Assembly (NCBI RefSeq): GCF_947489355.1 | Contig: NZ_CANLDD010000010.1 | Coordinates: forward strand, 35,938 to 99,937 | Origin: an uncultured Microbulbifer sp. | Lineage (GTDB): Bacteria; Pseudomonadota; Gammaproteobacteria; Pseudomonadales; Cellvibrionaceae | Reading direction: 5' to 3' | DNA length: 64,000 nt | Shown here: positions 8,483-18,165 of the stretch, piece after piece | Layout: each line of letters opens with the position of its first letter | Numbering within the stretch: position 1 is the first letter of the stretch | The notes under the pieces: generated by a model | The model's input: only the letters and a program-made list of their open reading frames with translations | What the model was told of the DNA's origin: nothing | Databases searched by the model: none | Program-made: the position numbers and the translations under genes

Positions 8483-9880
8483 TTAGAGCCTACCGCTGCG
8501 TTTTAAGCGCCAGTAGGCCTCGACCAGGGCCTGGTGCAGGCTTTCCGGGCGGGAGTCGACCACCAGGACGTTGTGTGCCTGCAGTTGTTGTAGCAGGCGC
8601 GCGCGTCTGTGCAAAAAATCCCTTGCCGCGGCGTAATCCACCGCACTGGCAAAATCGCCGATGCGTTGCTGTACCAGGCGGTCCACGGCGGTTTCCCGCA
8701 GGCTCGCCACCATCACCAGGTGGCTGCGGGTAAGCAGGCGGACCGCTGCGAGCAGTTCCACGCTGTCCTCGTCGCGCAGATTGGTAATCAGGATCACCAG
8801 GCTGCGGCGCTTGTGTTGGCCCAGCAATTGCTGGGCCGCACCACTGTAGTCCGCGCTGCCGGTTCCGGAGTGCAGGTCGTAGACATTATTCAACAGCAGG
8901 TTGATGGCGCTTTCACCTTTGACTGGCGGCAGCTGCCCTCCAGAGCTGTCCTGACCGGCAGCAAAGGCATGCAGGCCGACCGCATCTCCCTGTTTAATCG
9001 CCACATAGGCGGACAATAACAAACCGTTGAGGGCGTGGTCGAAATGGCTCAGTTCCCCGTCCTTGGCGCGCATGCGTCGACCGCAGTCGAGCATATAGAT
9101 AATGTCCTGGTCGCGTTCGTCCTGGTATTCACGGCTGATTAATTTGCGCAGACGTGAACTGGCACGCCAGTCCACCTGGCGTTGGCTGTCACCCTGGCGG
9201 TACTCGCGCAGCTGGCGAAAGTCCATGCCCTCTCCGCGACGCTGCTGCTGGTGCAAGCCCAGCATGCGCAGGGTCTGCTCGGTGGAGAGCGCCTGCAGGG
9301 AAGAGATACCGAGAAAATTGGGGTAGACCTTTACCGATTGCGCCTGCCCCAGCCATACGCGGGTTTGCCACAGGCCCCAGGGGGAGTCGGCGAGGATCTC
9401 GATTCGACCGAAACTGGCACTGCCGCGGCGGTGTGGCACCAGGGTGTATTCAATAGACACTTCCTGTTCCGGCTGTAACTGTGCCCGGCGGGGCAATCCC
9501 GTGCTGGCCAGTTGCTGCGGCACACTGTCACAGACCGAGAGTTGCAGTATACGCGGACCACTGTTGCGGAGTTTCAGGCGGGCACTGTTGCGCACACCAA
9601 GCGCCAGGTTGCCCGGCAGCCGGCGTGTGCCCTCAAGGCCCGCAATCCGGCGACCGGTCAGGAAATCCAACAGTGCAGCGCCGATCAGCAAAGCCCCGCC
9701 GGTCCACCAGGCGGTCTCGATAAGTGCCGCGGCTGCGGGCAGCCAGATGCGCGCGCTACTGATTGCCAGGGCCGCCAGGCACCAGTAGCCGAGGAGTTTC
9801 ACCAGGCGTCGACTGGGGCCAGGGCGGCCGTTTTGGATTGGAGTGATTTGCGCCTCAGTGGCCGCAGCGCTTTGGCTCAC
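8483..9880 (-). CDS. DUF58 domain protein
   Basis: The protein has 465 residues. Two membrane segments lie near residues 30-70, then a beta-rich region, then the DUF58 signature around residues 215-260 (GMDFRQLREYRQGD followed by QVDWRASSRL). A vWA-like part follows, with DIIYMLDCGRRM. DUF58 proteins are encoded with MoxR ATPases and are thought to be partners or clients of them. The start overlaps the end of the moxR gene by 4 bases, which implies translational coupling. The exact function is unknown. Confidence 0.85.
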   Translation of the reverse strand: MSQSAAATEAQITPIQNGRPGPSRRLVKLLGYWCLAALAISSARIWLPAAAALIETAWWTGGALLIGAALLDFLTGRRIAGLEGTRRLPGNLALGVRNSARLKLRNSGPRILQLSVCDSVPQQLASTGLPRRAQLQPEQEVSIEYTLVPHRRGSASFGRIEILADSPWGLWQTRVWLGQAQSVKVYPNFLGISSLQALSTEQTLRMLGLHQQQRRGEGMDFRQLREYRQGDSQRQVDWRASSRLRKLISREYQDERDQDIIYMLDCGRRMRAKDGELSHFDHALNGLLLSAYVAIKQGDAVGLHAFAAGQDSSGGQLPPVKGESAINLLLNNVYDLHSGTGSADYSGAAQQLLGQHKRRSLVILITNLRDEDSVELLAAVRLLTRSHLVMVASLRETAVDRLVQQRIGDFASAVDYAAARDFLHRRARLLQQLQAHNVLVVDSRPESLHQALVEAYWRLKRSGRL

Positions 9881-10881
9881 AGTCGCGGCGCCTCGACACC
9901 GTCGAGAATCTGTGCCAGGGCGCTGTCTGCGGTTTCACCGTCGATCTCCATATCCGGGGACAGGCTCACGCGGTGGCGCATTACCGGAATGGCCATGGCC
10001 TTGATATCGTCGGGCAGAACGAACTCGCGGCCCTGTAACAGGGCGCTGGCACGGGCCGCCTGCAGTAGGCCGATACTGGCGCGCGGGCCCGCAGGACTGC
10101 GCAGCTGGGTGGCTTCACGGGTGGCACGCACCAGCCGCACGGCGTAGTCCAACACCTGCTGGTCCAGGGCTACCCGGGGTACCAGGTCCTGCAACTGTTG
10201 CAGTTGCTCGATGCTTATTTCACCGGCTGATTTTTCCTGCAGATGCTGTTCGATGCGACCGCTGCTGGCGGCGGCAGCCAGTTGCAGCTCCGCCTCCAGG
10301 CTGGGGTAGTCGATCAGGACCTTGAGCAGGAAGCGGTCGAGTTCTGCCTCTGGTAGCGGGTAGGTGCCCTCCTGCTCGATGGGGTTCTGGGTGGCAAGTA
10401 CCATGAAGGGACTGGGGACCGAGAGTGGATTGCCGTCGATAGTGACCTGCTTTTCCTGCATCACTTCCAGCAGGGCCGCCTGGGTTTTGGCCGGGGCACG
10501 GTTGATCTCGTCCGCCAGCAGCAGGTTGGTGAAGACCGGGCCGCGGCGTACCTCGAAACGGCTCTCGCCCATGTTGTACATGGCGTGACCGGTAACGTCC
10601 GCCGGCATCAGGTCCGGGGTAAACTGGATGCGGCGGAAGCTGCCGCCGAAACAATTGGCCAGGGTGCGCACCAACAGGGTTTTGCCGAGACCGGGCACAC
10701 CCTCTAACAGTACATGGCCCGAGGCCAGCAGGGCCACCAGAACCTGGTCAACGACTGGCTCCTGGCCAATCAGCAGGCGGTTGATATTGTTGCGCAACAA
10801 CTGCAATTGGGCGGAGGCGGCCTGCCAGTCCGGCGTGTCGCGGTGGGTTTGCTGTTCTGGTTGAAGGATGGTATCGCTCAT
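9877..10881 (-). CDS. moxR: MoxR-family AAA+ ATPase
   Basis: The protein has 334 residues, the usual family length. Walker A is GVPGLGKT (61-68), Walker B is LLLADEIN with D124 and E125, and sensor 1 is ATQNPIEQEGTYPLPEAELD. The family acts as a chaperone-like ATPase that works with vWA/DUF58 partners encoded alongside. The neighbours here (DUF58, DUF4350, DUF4129) are the usual set. It overlaps both adjacent genes by 4 bases. Its targets are not known. Confidence 0.93.
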   Translation of the reverse strand: MSDTILQPEQQTHRDTPDWQAASAQLQLLRNNINRLLIGQEPVVDQVLVALLASGHVLLEGVPGLGKTLLVRTLANCFGGSFRRIQFTPDLMPADVTGHAMYNMGESRFEVRRGPVFTNLLLADEINRAPAKTQAALLEVMQEKQVTIDGNPLSVPSPFMVLATQNPIEQEGTYPLPEAELDRFLLKVLIDYPSLEAELQLAAAASSGRIEQHLQEKSAGEISIEQLQQLQDLVPRVALDQQVLDYAVRLVRATREATQLRSPAGPRASIGLLQAARASALLQGREFVLPDDIKAMAIPVMRHRVSLSPDMEIDGETADSALAQILDGVEAPRL

Positions 10882-12194
10882 AAGACTGCCTCGATTCGCT
10901 GCAGATTGCGCATGTGTTCAGTAAAGGTTTCTTCGCTGGCCGCCGGTGTTCCCCACAGGCTGGCGATGATGTCGTGTTCTCTGAGATCCGTTGCGGCACT
11001 GAGTCTCTCTGCCAGCTTTTGCCGGGCTGTGGCGTCGGCGTCAGTGGCGCGCAGGCGACGCAACAGCTCAGTGCGGTGACCGCGCAATAGCTGCTCGCAC
11101 TGGTCATCGCGCCAGTAGTAGTGACCACAGGCGGAGATATGTTCCAGCAGGGATCGGCGCGCGGCTTCCGGTGCCGGTTGCAGCGGTCCGAATCGACGTG
11201 CGCGCAACAACAACCAGCCGAGCAAAGCCAGGGCGCCGGCGAGCAAGCACTCCGCGGCATATTTGCGCACCAGATAACTGAGCGACTCGAAACGCGGGCG
11301 GGTCAGGAAAACAAAGCCGCCGCTACCGGCCAGCAGTTGCAGGAAGTAGGCGTGATCGAAGTGGCCGATGCGATGTGATTGCCAGATCTCGCTATCGGTC
11401 AGCAGGGTAATGACGCCACTGCCACGTTCAAACTGCATAAAGGGCACGGCTTCGTCGTCGCGCCATACCCTGGCCCAGAATACCGGTGCATCGTCGACAG
11501 TATCGTCGTCGAGTCCAGGGTGGTAGAGCAGGTGGCTGGCATCGAAATGCAACTGGACCTCCACACCACTGTCCGTGGGTAGGTCGACCAGATCCTCCGG
11601 ATCTACATCCGGGTTGCGGGGTTTCTCGTGAGCAGTTTCCCCTTCCTCTTCTGTGGAGGTGCCTTTATCTATTCTGCGGTTGTACTCGCGCAAAGCTTCA
11701 CCGGGGCTCTGTTGCGGGGTCAGCTCGGCATCTTCACCGAGCAGTTGCTGCAAAGGGTGCTCGAAGAGGTACTCCCCGTGCCCTTCCATAATGGAGACAT
11801 CCAGTGTTTCCAGCAGCCAGTCGCGCGCCTCGCTGCGCTGCTCCTCAACATCAAAGCGCTCAGTGTGTGCCACCACAATGGCATGGCCGCCACCCTGCAC
11901 CCAGTCCAGCAGTTCCTCCACCCGCTGTGGGTTGTAGACCAGGGAAGAACTGGCGATATACAGGGTGGCGTCCGGGGAGAGCCCGTTTAATACGGAAATA
12001 TTTTCTGCCTGGCGAGGTTCCAGCCCCACAGCAGCCAGGTATTGTTCCGCCGCCAGGAACAGATTGCGTCGCGCCTCCGGGCCCCAGCCGTGATCCCGCT
12101 CTTCGGTGTAGCGCTCGAAAAAGGTAAGAAAACCCCACACCATCAGTGCACAGAACAGCAGTGAGACGCCAATTAGCAGGCGTTTAACAGTCAT
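10878..12194 (-). CDS. DUF4350 domain membrane protein
   Basis: The chosen start (ATG at 12194, MTVKRLLIGV) gives 438 residues. There is an N-terminal membrane anchor (about residues 4-25), a large soluble domain with LFLAAEQYLAAVGL near the start, and a second membrane segment near residue 290 (CLLAGALALLGWLLL) followed by a cytoplasmic tail. DUF4350 resembles the GATase-like/IFT52 fold. The soluble domain contains an acidic, low-complexity insert near residues 160-180. The start overlaps the upstream gene by 11 bases. An upstream in-frame start at 12302 was rejected because it would lie deep inside that gene. Confidence 0.75.
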   Translation of the reverse strand: MTVKRLLIGVSLLFCALMVWGFLTFFERYTEERDHGWGPEARRNLFLAAEQYLAAVGLEPRQAENISVLNGLSPDATLYIASSSLVYNPQRVEELLDWVQGGGHAIVVAHTERFDVEEQRSEARDWLLETLDVSIMEGHGEYLFEHPLQQLLGEDAELTPQQSPGEALREYNRRIDKGTSTEEEGETAHEKPRNPDVDPEDLVDLPTDSGVEVQLHFDASHLLYHPGLDDDTVDDAPVFWARVWRDDEAVPFMQFERGSGVITLLTDSEIWQSHRIGHFDHAYFLQLLAGSGGFVFLTRPRFESLSYLVRKYAAECLLAGALALLGWLLLRARRFGPLQPAPEAARRSLLEHISACGHYYWRDDQCEQLLRGHRTELLRRLRATDADATARQKLAERLSAATDLREHDIIASLWGTPAASEETFTEHMRNLQRIEAVL

Positions 12195-13767
12195 TGCGGA
12201 ATACCTCCTGCCACTCCTGGCACAGTGCGTTAATCCGCGCGTCGACCGGATTGCGATGGGCGTAGGCCAGTTGCTGCCAATCGGCGGTGAGCTGCTGCAC
12301 AAACCGGCTTAACGGGGCCGTGACCGGGGGCAAACCCTCCCTGGGTTCCCGCTGGCGCCTGTGCACCAACCGGGCACACTCACTTTCGGTCAGGTGATCG
12401 CCGAAGTGAAACTGGAAGTCCTCAATCAAATGGGACAGGGTGGCGCGGTACAGCAGGCCGAGGCTGGCGCGCTTTTCGCCGGCCTGCCACAGGCGCTGTA
12501 CTTCTGCGCACACATCGTCGGGCAGGCTCGACTGGCGGATATCGAGTCCAAACAGGGTTTCCGGGGCGGCAATTTTCGGCTTGGGTTTATACCGCCAGCG
12601 CAGACGTTCGAGGATTTTGTCGTGGTGACGCCAGCCCAAGTAGATCAGCCCTGCGATAACCCCAACCCATAACAGGATCTCGATTAACCGGGCAATGGCG
12701 GCTCCCCAGTTGGAATCGGAAGCATCATCGGTGTCCAAGGAGCGGTTAAACAGCCACTCGATAAATTTGATCAGCCATTCGGGAATTTTCTGTTCTTTGC
12801 TTTCCCACTCCTTCAGGCGCCAGCCGTTGATCTGCTCCATCCGGTGAAAGTCCTCGGCTGCGAGAATTTCATCGATGTGCTGCTGTGCCTGTTGTGGTGT
12901 TTCCAGCGAATCCGCCTTGACTTCCGGTGCCGGGGTGAGGGAGCCGAAGGCGAGGGCAAAAAACAGGAGTATTGAAACTGTGCCCGAGCCACCGGCGATG
13001 CCGTGCTGGCGCGGTTGCTGCTTGCGCTGGTGGCGTTCAGCCAGGTCGCGGAACTGGATTTCAATATCCCAGCCCTCCAACTCGATGCGCCGGCCGATAT
13101 ACAAACAGAAACCGCAGACGATATAAAACGGGGCCACTGCTGCCATGATAAACAGGTAGAGCACGTTGGAGGCCCACTCCAGCGCCAGGGTATCGCCCCT
13201 GAGGGTCGGCAGCCAATCGATATTGGCGGCCACCTGCTCGGGAATAAACAGGTAGATCAGGATAAATGCAGCGATCAGGAAGAATCCCTCCAGGTGAATC
13301 CCGGTCAGGGTCAGCCAGGTGGCGGCGCTGGCATGCTTGCGGTGCAGTAGGCCAATACGGGCGCTGCGCGCGGCGCCACTGGATTGCTCCAGCACGGTGA
13401 CCGGCATATCAAAAGAACGGGTGGGGTTCAGGCGGCGCAGGGTAATCCAGGCCAGCCAGTCGCGGCGGTTTTGTTTGAAAAACTGCTTGAGCGCCGTGGG
13501 GGCGGATACTGGCATCCCGAACAGGACGCGGCTGATCATAAACAGTGGCAGTCGGTCAAACACCGGTTTGAACCACCAGACGGCAAACAGTGACCAACCG
13601 GGATGTTCGGGCAGCAGCCAGGCGAGGGGGGCCAGCACCAGGGCAGCCGGCAGCAGCCACACCAAAAACAGTGGCAGCCAGTATTGTCGTGCCAGGGCCG
13701 TGCCAAGGTCGATGGATTCCCAGGGCGAGCGCAGACGCGCACGCACGGTCAGGTTTTCAATTTTCAC
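12184..13767 (-). CDS. DUF4129 domain membrane protein
   Basis: The protein has 527 residues and several N-terminal membrane segments (LFLVWLLPAALVLAPLAWLL near 32 and others to about residue 230). A periplasmic loop and a further segment near residue 355 follow. The C-terminal DUF4129 region has the pattern WQAGEKRASLGLLYRATLSHL followed by LTESECARLV, split here only for brevity. DUF4129 occurs in transglutaminase-type proteins and in MoxR clusters. The gene overlaps its neighbours at both ends (11 bases each), which shows it is part of one operon. Confidence 0.8.
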   Translation of the reverse strand: MKIENLTVRARLRSPWESIDLGTALARQYWLPLFLVWLLPAALVLAPLAWLLPEHPGWSLFAVWWFKPVFDRLPLFMISRVLFGMPVSAPTALKQFFKQNRRDWLAWITLRRLNPTRSFDMPVTVLEQSSGAARSARIGLLHRKHASAATWLTLTGIHLEGFFLIAAFILIYLFIPEQVAANIDWLPTLRGDTLALEWASNVLYLFIMAAVAPFYIVCGFCLYIGRRIELEGWDIEIQFRDLAERHQRKQQPRQHGIAGGSGTVSILLFFALAFGSLTPAPEVKADSLETPQQAQQHIDEILAAEDFHRMEQINGWRLKEWESKEQKIPEWLIKFIEWLFNRSLDTDDASDSNWGAAIARLIEILLWVGVIAGLIYLGWRHHDKILERLRWRYKPKPKIAAPETLFGLDIRQSSLPDDVCAEVQRLWQAGEKRASLGLLYRATLSHLIEDFQFHFGDHLTESECARLVHRRQREPREGLPPVTAPLSRFVQQLTADWQQLAYAHRNPVDARINALCQEWQEVFRNDC

Positions 13768-14728
13768 CGGTTACCTCCCCGCGCCCGGCCAGGGAGAAGT
13801 AAGCGAAAACCAGTAACCACAGCAGGCCGCCGACACCGAGTTTGATACTGATCGGAGTAGCAGCGCTGGATGACCAGAAGGCCTCAAGGAAGGCGGCAAT
13901 CACCAGCATCAGGAAAGTGCCATACAAGATTTTCATCGCCTCGATACTGGCCAGGCGCAGGGCTACCGAACGGCGGTGTTGCCCCGGGTCCACCAGCGAG
14001 CGCCCAAGTAACAGGCCGGCAGCACCGGCTAAAACGATGGCGGTTAGCTCAAAGGCGCCGTGGCCAATCACAAACGGATATAACGTGAAAACAAAACCCA
14101 CCCGCGTAATATGGCCAAAAACCGCCCCGAGATAGACGCCATTGAAAACCAGGAAAAAAATCGAGCCAAGGCCAAACAGGATGCCACCGGCAAAAGTGCG
14201 GAAAGCGATACCGATATTGTTCTTGATATAGAAGCCAAACATGGCCAGGTCGGTGTCCGAGCCGCGCTCGCGGCCCAGGACGCGGTTGCCGGGGTCGTAC
14301 ATGGACTCCAGTGAGAGCACGTCCTTCGGCGACATCACAGCATAAACCAGTGCGTCGTTATTGTAGGTGCCGATCCCCATCACCAGAGCCGGCAGCAGGA
14401 ACAGGGCGCTGGCCAGTGCCACAGTGCGGCCGTTGGCCCGCACCGCCTGGGGAAAGCCTGCCAGCAGGTAGTGCAACCAGCCCCTGCGCCGCAGGGTCTG
14501 CTGGCGGTAGACCCGGTGGTGGGCCGCCATCACCAGTTGGTTGAGGTGGTCGATCAGGCGGCTGGTGTATTGCCGCTCCTTGGCCACCGCCAGTTGTTGG
14601 CACAGGTTGCGATAGGCTGCGGGCAGGTCCAGTGTGGCCGCGTCCACGTTTTTTCCAGCCCCCTTTAGCCAGGCATCTAACTGTGCCCAGCTATCGCGGT
14701 AGCGGTTTTCGAAATCTCTCTGTCGCAT
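13757..14728 (-). CDS. Stage II sporulation protein M-like membrane protein
   Basis: This 323-residue protein has a soluble N-terminal part (about 100 residues) and then about six membrane segments. FGFYIKNNIGIAFRTFAGG and GHGAFELTAIVLAGAAG are typical of the SpoIIM/DUF95 family. The family takes its name from a sporulation protein, but members in non-sporulating bacteria sit in MoxR clusters next to RDD genes, as here. Its role is unknown. It ends 11 bases inside the DUF4129 gene and starts 6 bases after the RDD gene. Confidence 0.85.
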   Translation of the reverse strand: MRQRDFENRYRDSWAQLDAWLKGAGKNVDAATLDLPAAYRNLCQQLAVAKERQYTSRLIDHLNQLVMAAHHRVYRQQTLRRRGWLHYLLAGFPQAVRANGRTVALASALFLLPALVMGIGTYNNDALVYAVMSPKDVLSLESMYDPGNRVLGRERGSDTDLAMFGFYIKNNIGIAFRTFAGGILFGLGSIFFLVFNGVYLGAVFGHITRVGFVFTLYPFVIGHGAFELTAIVLAGAAGLLLGRSLVDPGQHRRSVALRLASIEAMKILYGTFLMLVIAAFLEAFWSSSAATPISIKLGVGGLLWLLVFAYFSLAGRGEVTGEN

Positions 14729-14734
14729 AAATCG

Positions 14735-15418
14735 TTAGTCTCGGCCACCCAATAGCCAACTGGCCACCGAGCGCAGATAACCCAGCGCGGCGCTGTCTCT
14801 CTTTTGGGTAATGGGCTCGAGTAAATTGGCCAGTTCCTGTTGGCGCGCTTCACTGAGGTCGTTGTGGCGCTCAAACAGGCTGATCAGGGCCTGCTGGTCC
14901 TGTTGTTTCAGGTTGCGCGGCGGCGGCAGTGGGGTGCTGTCCGGCAGGGTGACCGGCGCTTTGTCTGCCTCCCGGTAGACCACCAGGGTGCCTGCGGCCA
15001 GGTCGCCGAGGCGCTGGAAGTGCCGCCCGAGGGTCATGGCGATCACGCCGGTGGCATAGGCGAAGGGCAGGAAGTCGGCAAAGCGCAGTAGGTTGCGCAC
15101 TAGGGAGGCCCCCCAGGCAATGGGGGTCAGGTTGTCATTCACCACCATCAGGCCGAAGGCTTTTTTCCCCGGTGTCTGGCCACCGCGCAACACTTCAAAG
15201 AACACCGGGTAGAACCACTCCAGCAGGAAGGAGCAGACCAGCCAGATGCCGATGCCGGCGGTATCGGCAAAAGCCAGGCCAATGCCGAGCGCTGCGAGTA
15301 TCAGGGTGCGATACAGCACATCCACCGCGTAGGCGAGGATGCGCGGAACAGGCCCCGCAGCCCGCGCATGCAGATCGATTCCCTCGGGGGTTTCGACGTT
15401 ATAGGTGGTATCCAGCAA
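14735..15418 (-). CDS. RDD family membrane protein
   Basis: The protein has 227 residues. The region around 25-160 has the RDD layout with three to four membrane segments: AYAVDVLYRTLILAALG, GGQTPGKKAFGLMVV and RFADFLPFAYATGV. The usual first R-D-D pattern is modified to A-V-D. A soluble tail of about 70 residues follows. RDD proteins are proposed transporters or ion-exchange proteins, but no substrate can be named. It is the second gene of the MoxR operon. Confidence 0.82.
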   Translation of the reverse strand: MLDTTYNVETPEGIDLHARAAGPVPRILAYAVDVLYRTLILAALGIGLAFADTAGIGIWLVCSFLLEWFYPVFFEVLRGGQTPGKKAFGLMVVNDNLTPIAWGASLVRNLLRFADFLPFAYATGVIAMTLGRHFQRLGDLAAGTLVVYREADKAPVTLPDSTPLPPPRNLKQQDQQALISLFERHNDLSEARQQELANLLEPITQKRDSAALGYLRSVASWLLGGRD

Positions 15419-15445
15419 GCCACCGCTCCTGTCAGGTCGAATGGA

Positions 15446-16180
15446 TTATGCCCCGTGGGGGCCGCCAAAAACTTTACGGTAGGCGACGCCAATCGCGATA
15501 AAGATGAGCGGCAGGGCCCAGATCGTACCTATGAACACTGCTAAGAAGCCGGCGAGTACAATCAAAAGGGCTAAGATCAAAAAGCCAAGGAAGCTAAACC
15601 AGTTCTTTGTAACGGCCTTGCGCGAGGCTTCCAAGGCCTGCCAGGGCCCCAGGTTTTGATCGACTACCAGGGGGATGGCAAATATATAGGCAACCATCAG
15701 GTAGATCCCTGGGATGACAAGCAGGATAAATCCGATAAGAATAAAGAGGCCCATCAAGAAATTGACAATAACCAGAGGGATAATCTTGTCGAAATAGGCC
15801 AGTACCTCTGTGCCGGAAGTTTCTTCCCCTCGGGCAATCTTTATTCCGATCATCGTCAATCCGGCGGCGAGGGGAAGCCCTATAATCGTTGTGATAAGGT
15901 TGTATATGAGCCCTTGGGTGATAGAGGCATCACCTTCCGCTGTGAAAACCCCAGTGATGAAGCCTGCAACTGCAGTGATGACAAGGAGTGCAACCATATA
16001 TAACAGCATGCCCAGCCAGATTGTACGCTTTTTACCCTTTGAAAGACGCCAGCCCTCACTGATGGTCTCGCCGATGGAAAATGAATAATCCCCGGCAATC
16101 CCCTTTTCAATAGAGCCGAAATCGCCGCGCTCTTCCCCCGTGGTCAGTTCCGCTTGGGGGGCTTTATACATATCGCTCAT
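15446..16180 (-). CDS. Multi-pass membrane protein, first gene of the MoxR operon
   Basis: The 244-residue protein has a soluble N-terminus (about 45 residues), then six hydrophobic segments. KGKKRTIWLGMLLYMV begins the membrane part, and the middle has FILLVIPGIYLMVAYIFAIP followed by a charged EASRKAVTKNW stretch. This resembles DUF975-like and other 'glycerophosphoryl diester phosphodiesterase membrane domain' proteins. I cannot name a function. The gap to the RDD gene is 27 bases. Its codon use looks slightly more AT-rich than the genes after it. Confidence 0.65.
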   Translation of the reverse strand: MSDMYKAPQAELTTGEERGDFGSIEKGIAGDYSFSIGETISEGWRLSKGKKRTIWLGMLLYMVALLVITAVAGFITGVFTAEGDASITQGLIYNLITTIIGLPLAAGLTMIGIKIARGEETSGTEVLAYFDKIIPLVIVNFLMGLFILIGFILLVIPGIYLMVAYIFAIPLVVDQNLGPWQALEASRKAVTKNWFSFLGFLILALLIVLAGFLAVFIGTIWALPLIFIAIGVAYRKVFGGPHGA

Positions 16181-16590
16181 GCTGATGAATATCCTCGTTA
16201 TGTCTTTAATGATGGAGCTTGTAGAGATCCCAGTACGAATATCTCACAGCCGGGAACGTGGAACAATGTCGCGCCAGCACATCGGCGGGTTGTAGCAGTT
16301 CTCAATCCGTTCATGGGAGTGAACAATCACCAGCATGGGGTCCTTCACTTGGATAGCCCCAACAATGACCAAAGGTCATGATGAAGCGCGGTTAAATAAT
16401 AACCAGTCAGGGCATTTGAAGAGCTTACCCTAAAGAGAAATTCTACGATAAATCAGCGCAGAACGCTGTGAAAAGGCTGCTATAAACCGAACAACCCATT
16501 GGCCGGCCCGGTGAATAGAGATGGAGGCTTTGGGCGCAGGGGGGGTAGAATGAGCGGCGATAACGCTAACGAGAATAAAGGAAAGACGCC
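16181..16590. other. Divergent intergenic region
   Basis: This 410-base gap must hold the promoters of the MoxR operon (minus strand) and of the M20 amidohydrolase (plus strand). I see no unambiguous promoter pair or hairpin. AAAGGAAAG at 16577-16585 is the ribosome binding site of the downstream GTG start. Confidence 0.5.
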
Positions 16591-17892
16591 GTGAAAAAAC
16601 TGTTTCTGCCCCTGGCCACGGGCGTTTCGCTGCTGGCCGCCCATTCGGTCGCTTTTGGTAGTGATCCCCAACAGCTATTGCGAGCTACCGAGCCCAGGGT
16701 GATCGAATGGCGCCGTCACCTGCACCGGAATCCGGAGTTGGGCAACCGCGAGTTTGAAACGGCAAAATACATCGAAAGGCACCTCCAATCCCTGGGCATG
16801 GAAACAGAGAGCGGGGTGGCCCACACCGGTGTTATCGGCCTGTTAAAGGGGGGCAAGCCCGGCCCTACCGTGGCGCTGCGCGCGGATATGGATGCGCTGC
16901 CGGTCACCGAGAGAACGGATGTTCCCTTCGCTTCCAATGCGCGTAGCACCTATCAGGGCAGGGACGTGGGCGTGATGCACGCCTGTGGTCACGACACCCA
17001 TGTGGCGATGCTGATGGGTGCCGCCGAAGTCCTGGCCAATCTTCGCGATCAGCTTGCCGGTAATGTATTGTTTATTTTCCAGCCCGCCGAAGAGGGTGCG
17101 CCGGATGGCGAGGAAGGCGGGGCCGAGCTGATGTTGAAAGAGGGCCTGTTCAAAAAATACAAACCGGATGTGGCTTTCGGCCAGCACGTGACCTCTTCTC
17201 TGCCCGCGGGTGTTTTTGGGTACCGCTCGGGCCCGCTAATGGCCGCCGCTGACGAATTCCGCATTACCATTACCGGCCGTCAGACCCATGGTTCGCGCCC
17301 CTGGGGCGGGGTTGACCCCATTGTTGCCGCCGCGCAGGTGGTGATGGGTACCCAGGCTATTGTCAGCCGCCAGATCGACATCACCAAGGAACCGGCGGTG
17401 ATTTCCTACGGCCGGATCGACGGTGGCGTGCGCAACAATATTATTCCCGACAGCGTGTACTTAAACGGCACCATCCGTAATTTCGACATGGATAGCCGCG
17501 CGGAAATTTTCAAGCGCCTGAAAACCACCGCTGAACTGATTGCGGAGAGTTCCGGAGCCGTGGCCAAAGTGGACATCCTTGAAGGGTATCCGGTGACGAT
17601 AAACAATGCAGAACTCACGCAAATGGCTCTGCCGGTGCTCAGGTCCGTGGCTGGTGAAAAAAAGGTGATTGAGGTTCCCAAAATTACCGGTGCGGAAGAC
17701 TTTTCCTACTTTGCCAATGCAGTGCCCGGCTTTTTCTATTTTCTCGGCATAACCCCGCAAGGTGAAGACCCGAGCAAGGCCCCCAGCAATCATTCACCCT
17801 TGTTTTATGTGGAGGAAAGCGCACTGCGCCAGGGCACTGAAGCGCTGACCCTGCTGACCCTGGATTATATGGCGAACTATCGCAAGCAGTAA
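16591..17892 (+). CDS. Exported M20-family amidohydrolase
   Basis: The 433-residue protein starts at GTG with AAAGGAAAG upstream. A signal peptide covers about residues 1-23 (cleavage after SVAFG). The metal-binding motifs of the peptidase M20 / aminoacylase-hippuricase family are present: RRHLHRNPELGNREFET near 43, ADMDALPVTE near 99, MHACGHDTHVAML near 130 and QPAEEGAPDGEEGG near 161. The family hydrolyses N-acyl amino acids or short peptides using two divalent metals. An export signal suggests periplasmic action. It ends just before the accessory island. Confidence 0.85.
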   Translation: MKKLFLPLATGVSLLAAHSVAFGSDPQQLLRATEPRVIEWRRHLHRNPELGNREFETAKYIERHLQSLGMETESGVAHTGVIGLLKGGKPGPTVALRADMDALPVTERTDVPFASNARSTYQGRDVGVMHACGHDTHVAMLMGAAEVLANLRDQLAGNVLFIFQPAEEGAPDGEEGGAELMLKEGLFKKYKPDVAFGQHVTSSLPAGVFGYRSGPLMAAADEFRITITGRQTHGSRPWGGVDPIVAAAQVVMGTQAIVSRQIDITKEPAVISYGRIDGGVRNNIIPDSVYLNGTIRNFDMDSRAEIFKRLKTTAELIAESSGAVAKVDILEGYPVTINNAELTQMALPVLRSVAGEKKVIEVPKITGAEDFSYFANAVPGFFYFLGITPQGEDPSKAPSNHSPLFYVEESALRQGTEALTLLTLDYMANYRKQ

Positions 17893-17946
17893 TAAAAGGG
17901 TCTTTTGAATGGTAGGTTGGAAAAACAGGTTAAACCCCCTAGACCA

Positions 17947-18165
17947 CTACGGAGAGGTCGATTCCAACTTGCCGAGCTGCTGGATCACTGCCTCCCTGAT
18001 GGGGCCTCTTGCGCTCATGACTCTCGCATCGTAATTAATGGGATAGGGTTTGAAGCCGTAATTTTTGTCCTGGCAGTGTTTATCAAAAAAGTGCGAAGCC
18101 TAGGGGCAGCTGACCACTTTTTTAGCCCTATTCAGAAATGTAATGACAAGTAATTCTGGCGGTTT
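17947..18165 (-). pseudogene. Possible gene remnant at the left edge of the accessory island
   Basis: On the minus strand one frame reads about 70 codons with a single in-frame TAG at 18100-18102. The part after the stop (18099-17950) has a convincing amino-acid pattern (DKNYGFKPYPINYD, then ARGPIREAVIQQL). I do not recognise the family. The plus-strand frame covering the same bases (17905-18153) has an unnatural composition. This may be the tail of a decayed gene cut off by the island boundary. Confidence is low. Confidence 0.25.

Noticed and set aside
17905..18153. 82-codon plus-strand frame after the amidohydrolase
   Set aside because: Odd composition (runs of Arg/Pro then hydrophobic), no ribosome binding site, and the opposite strand reads more like protein.
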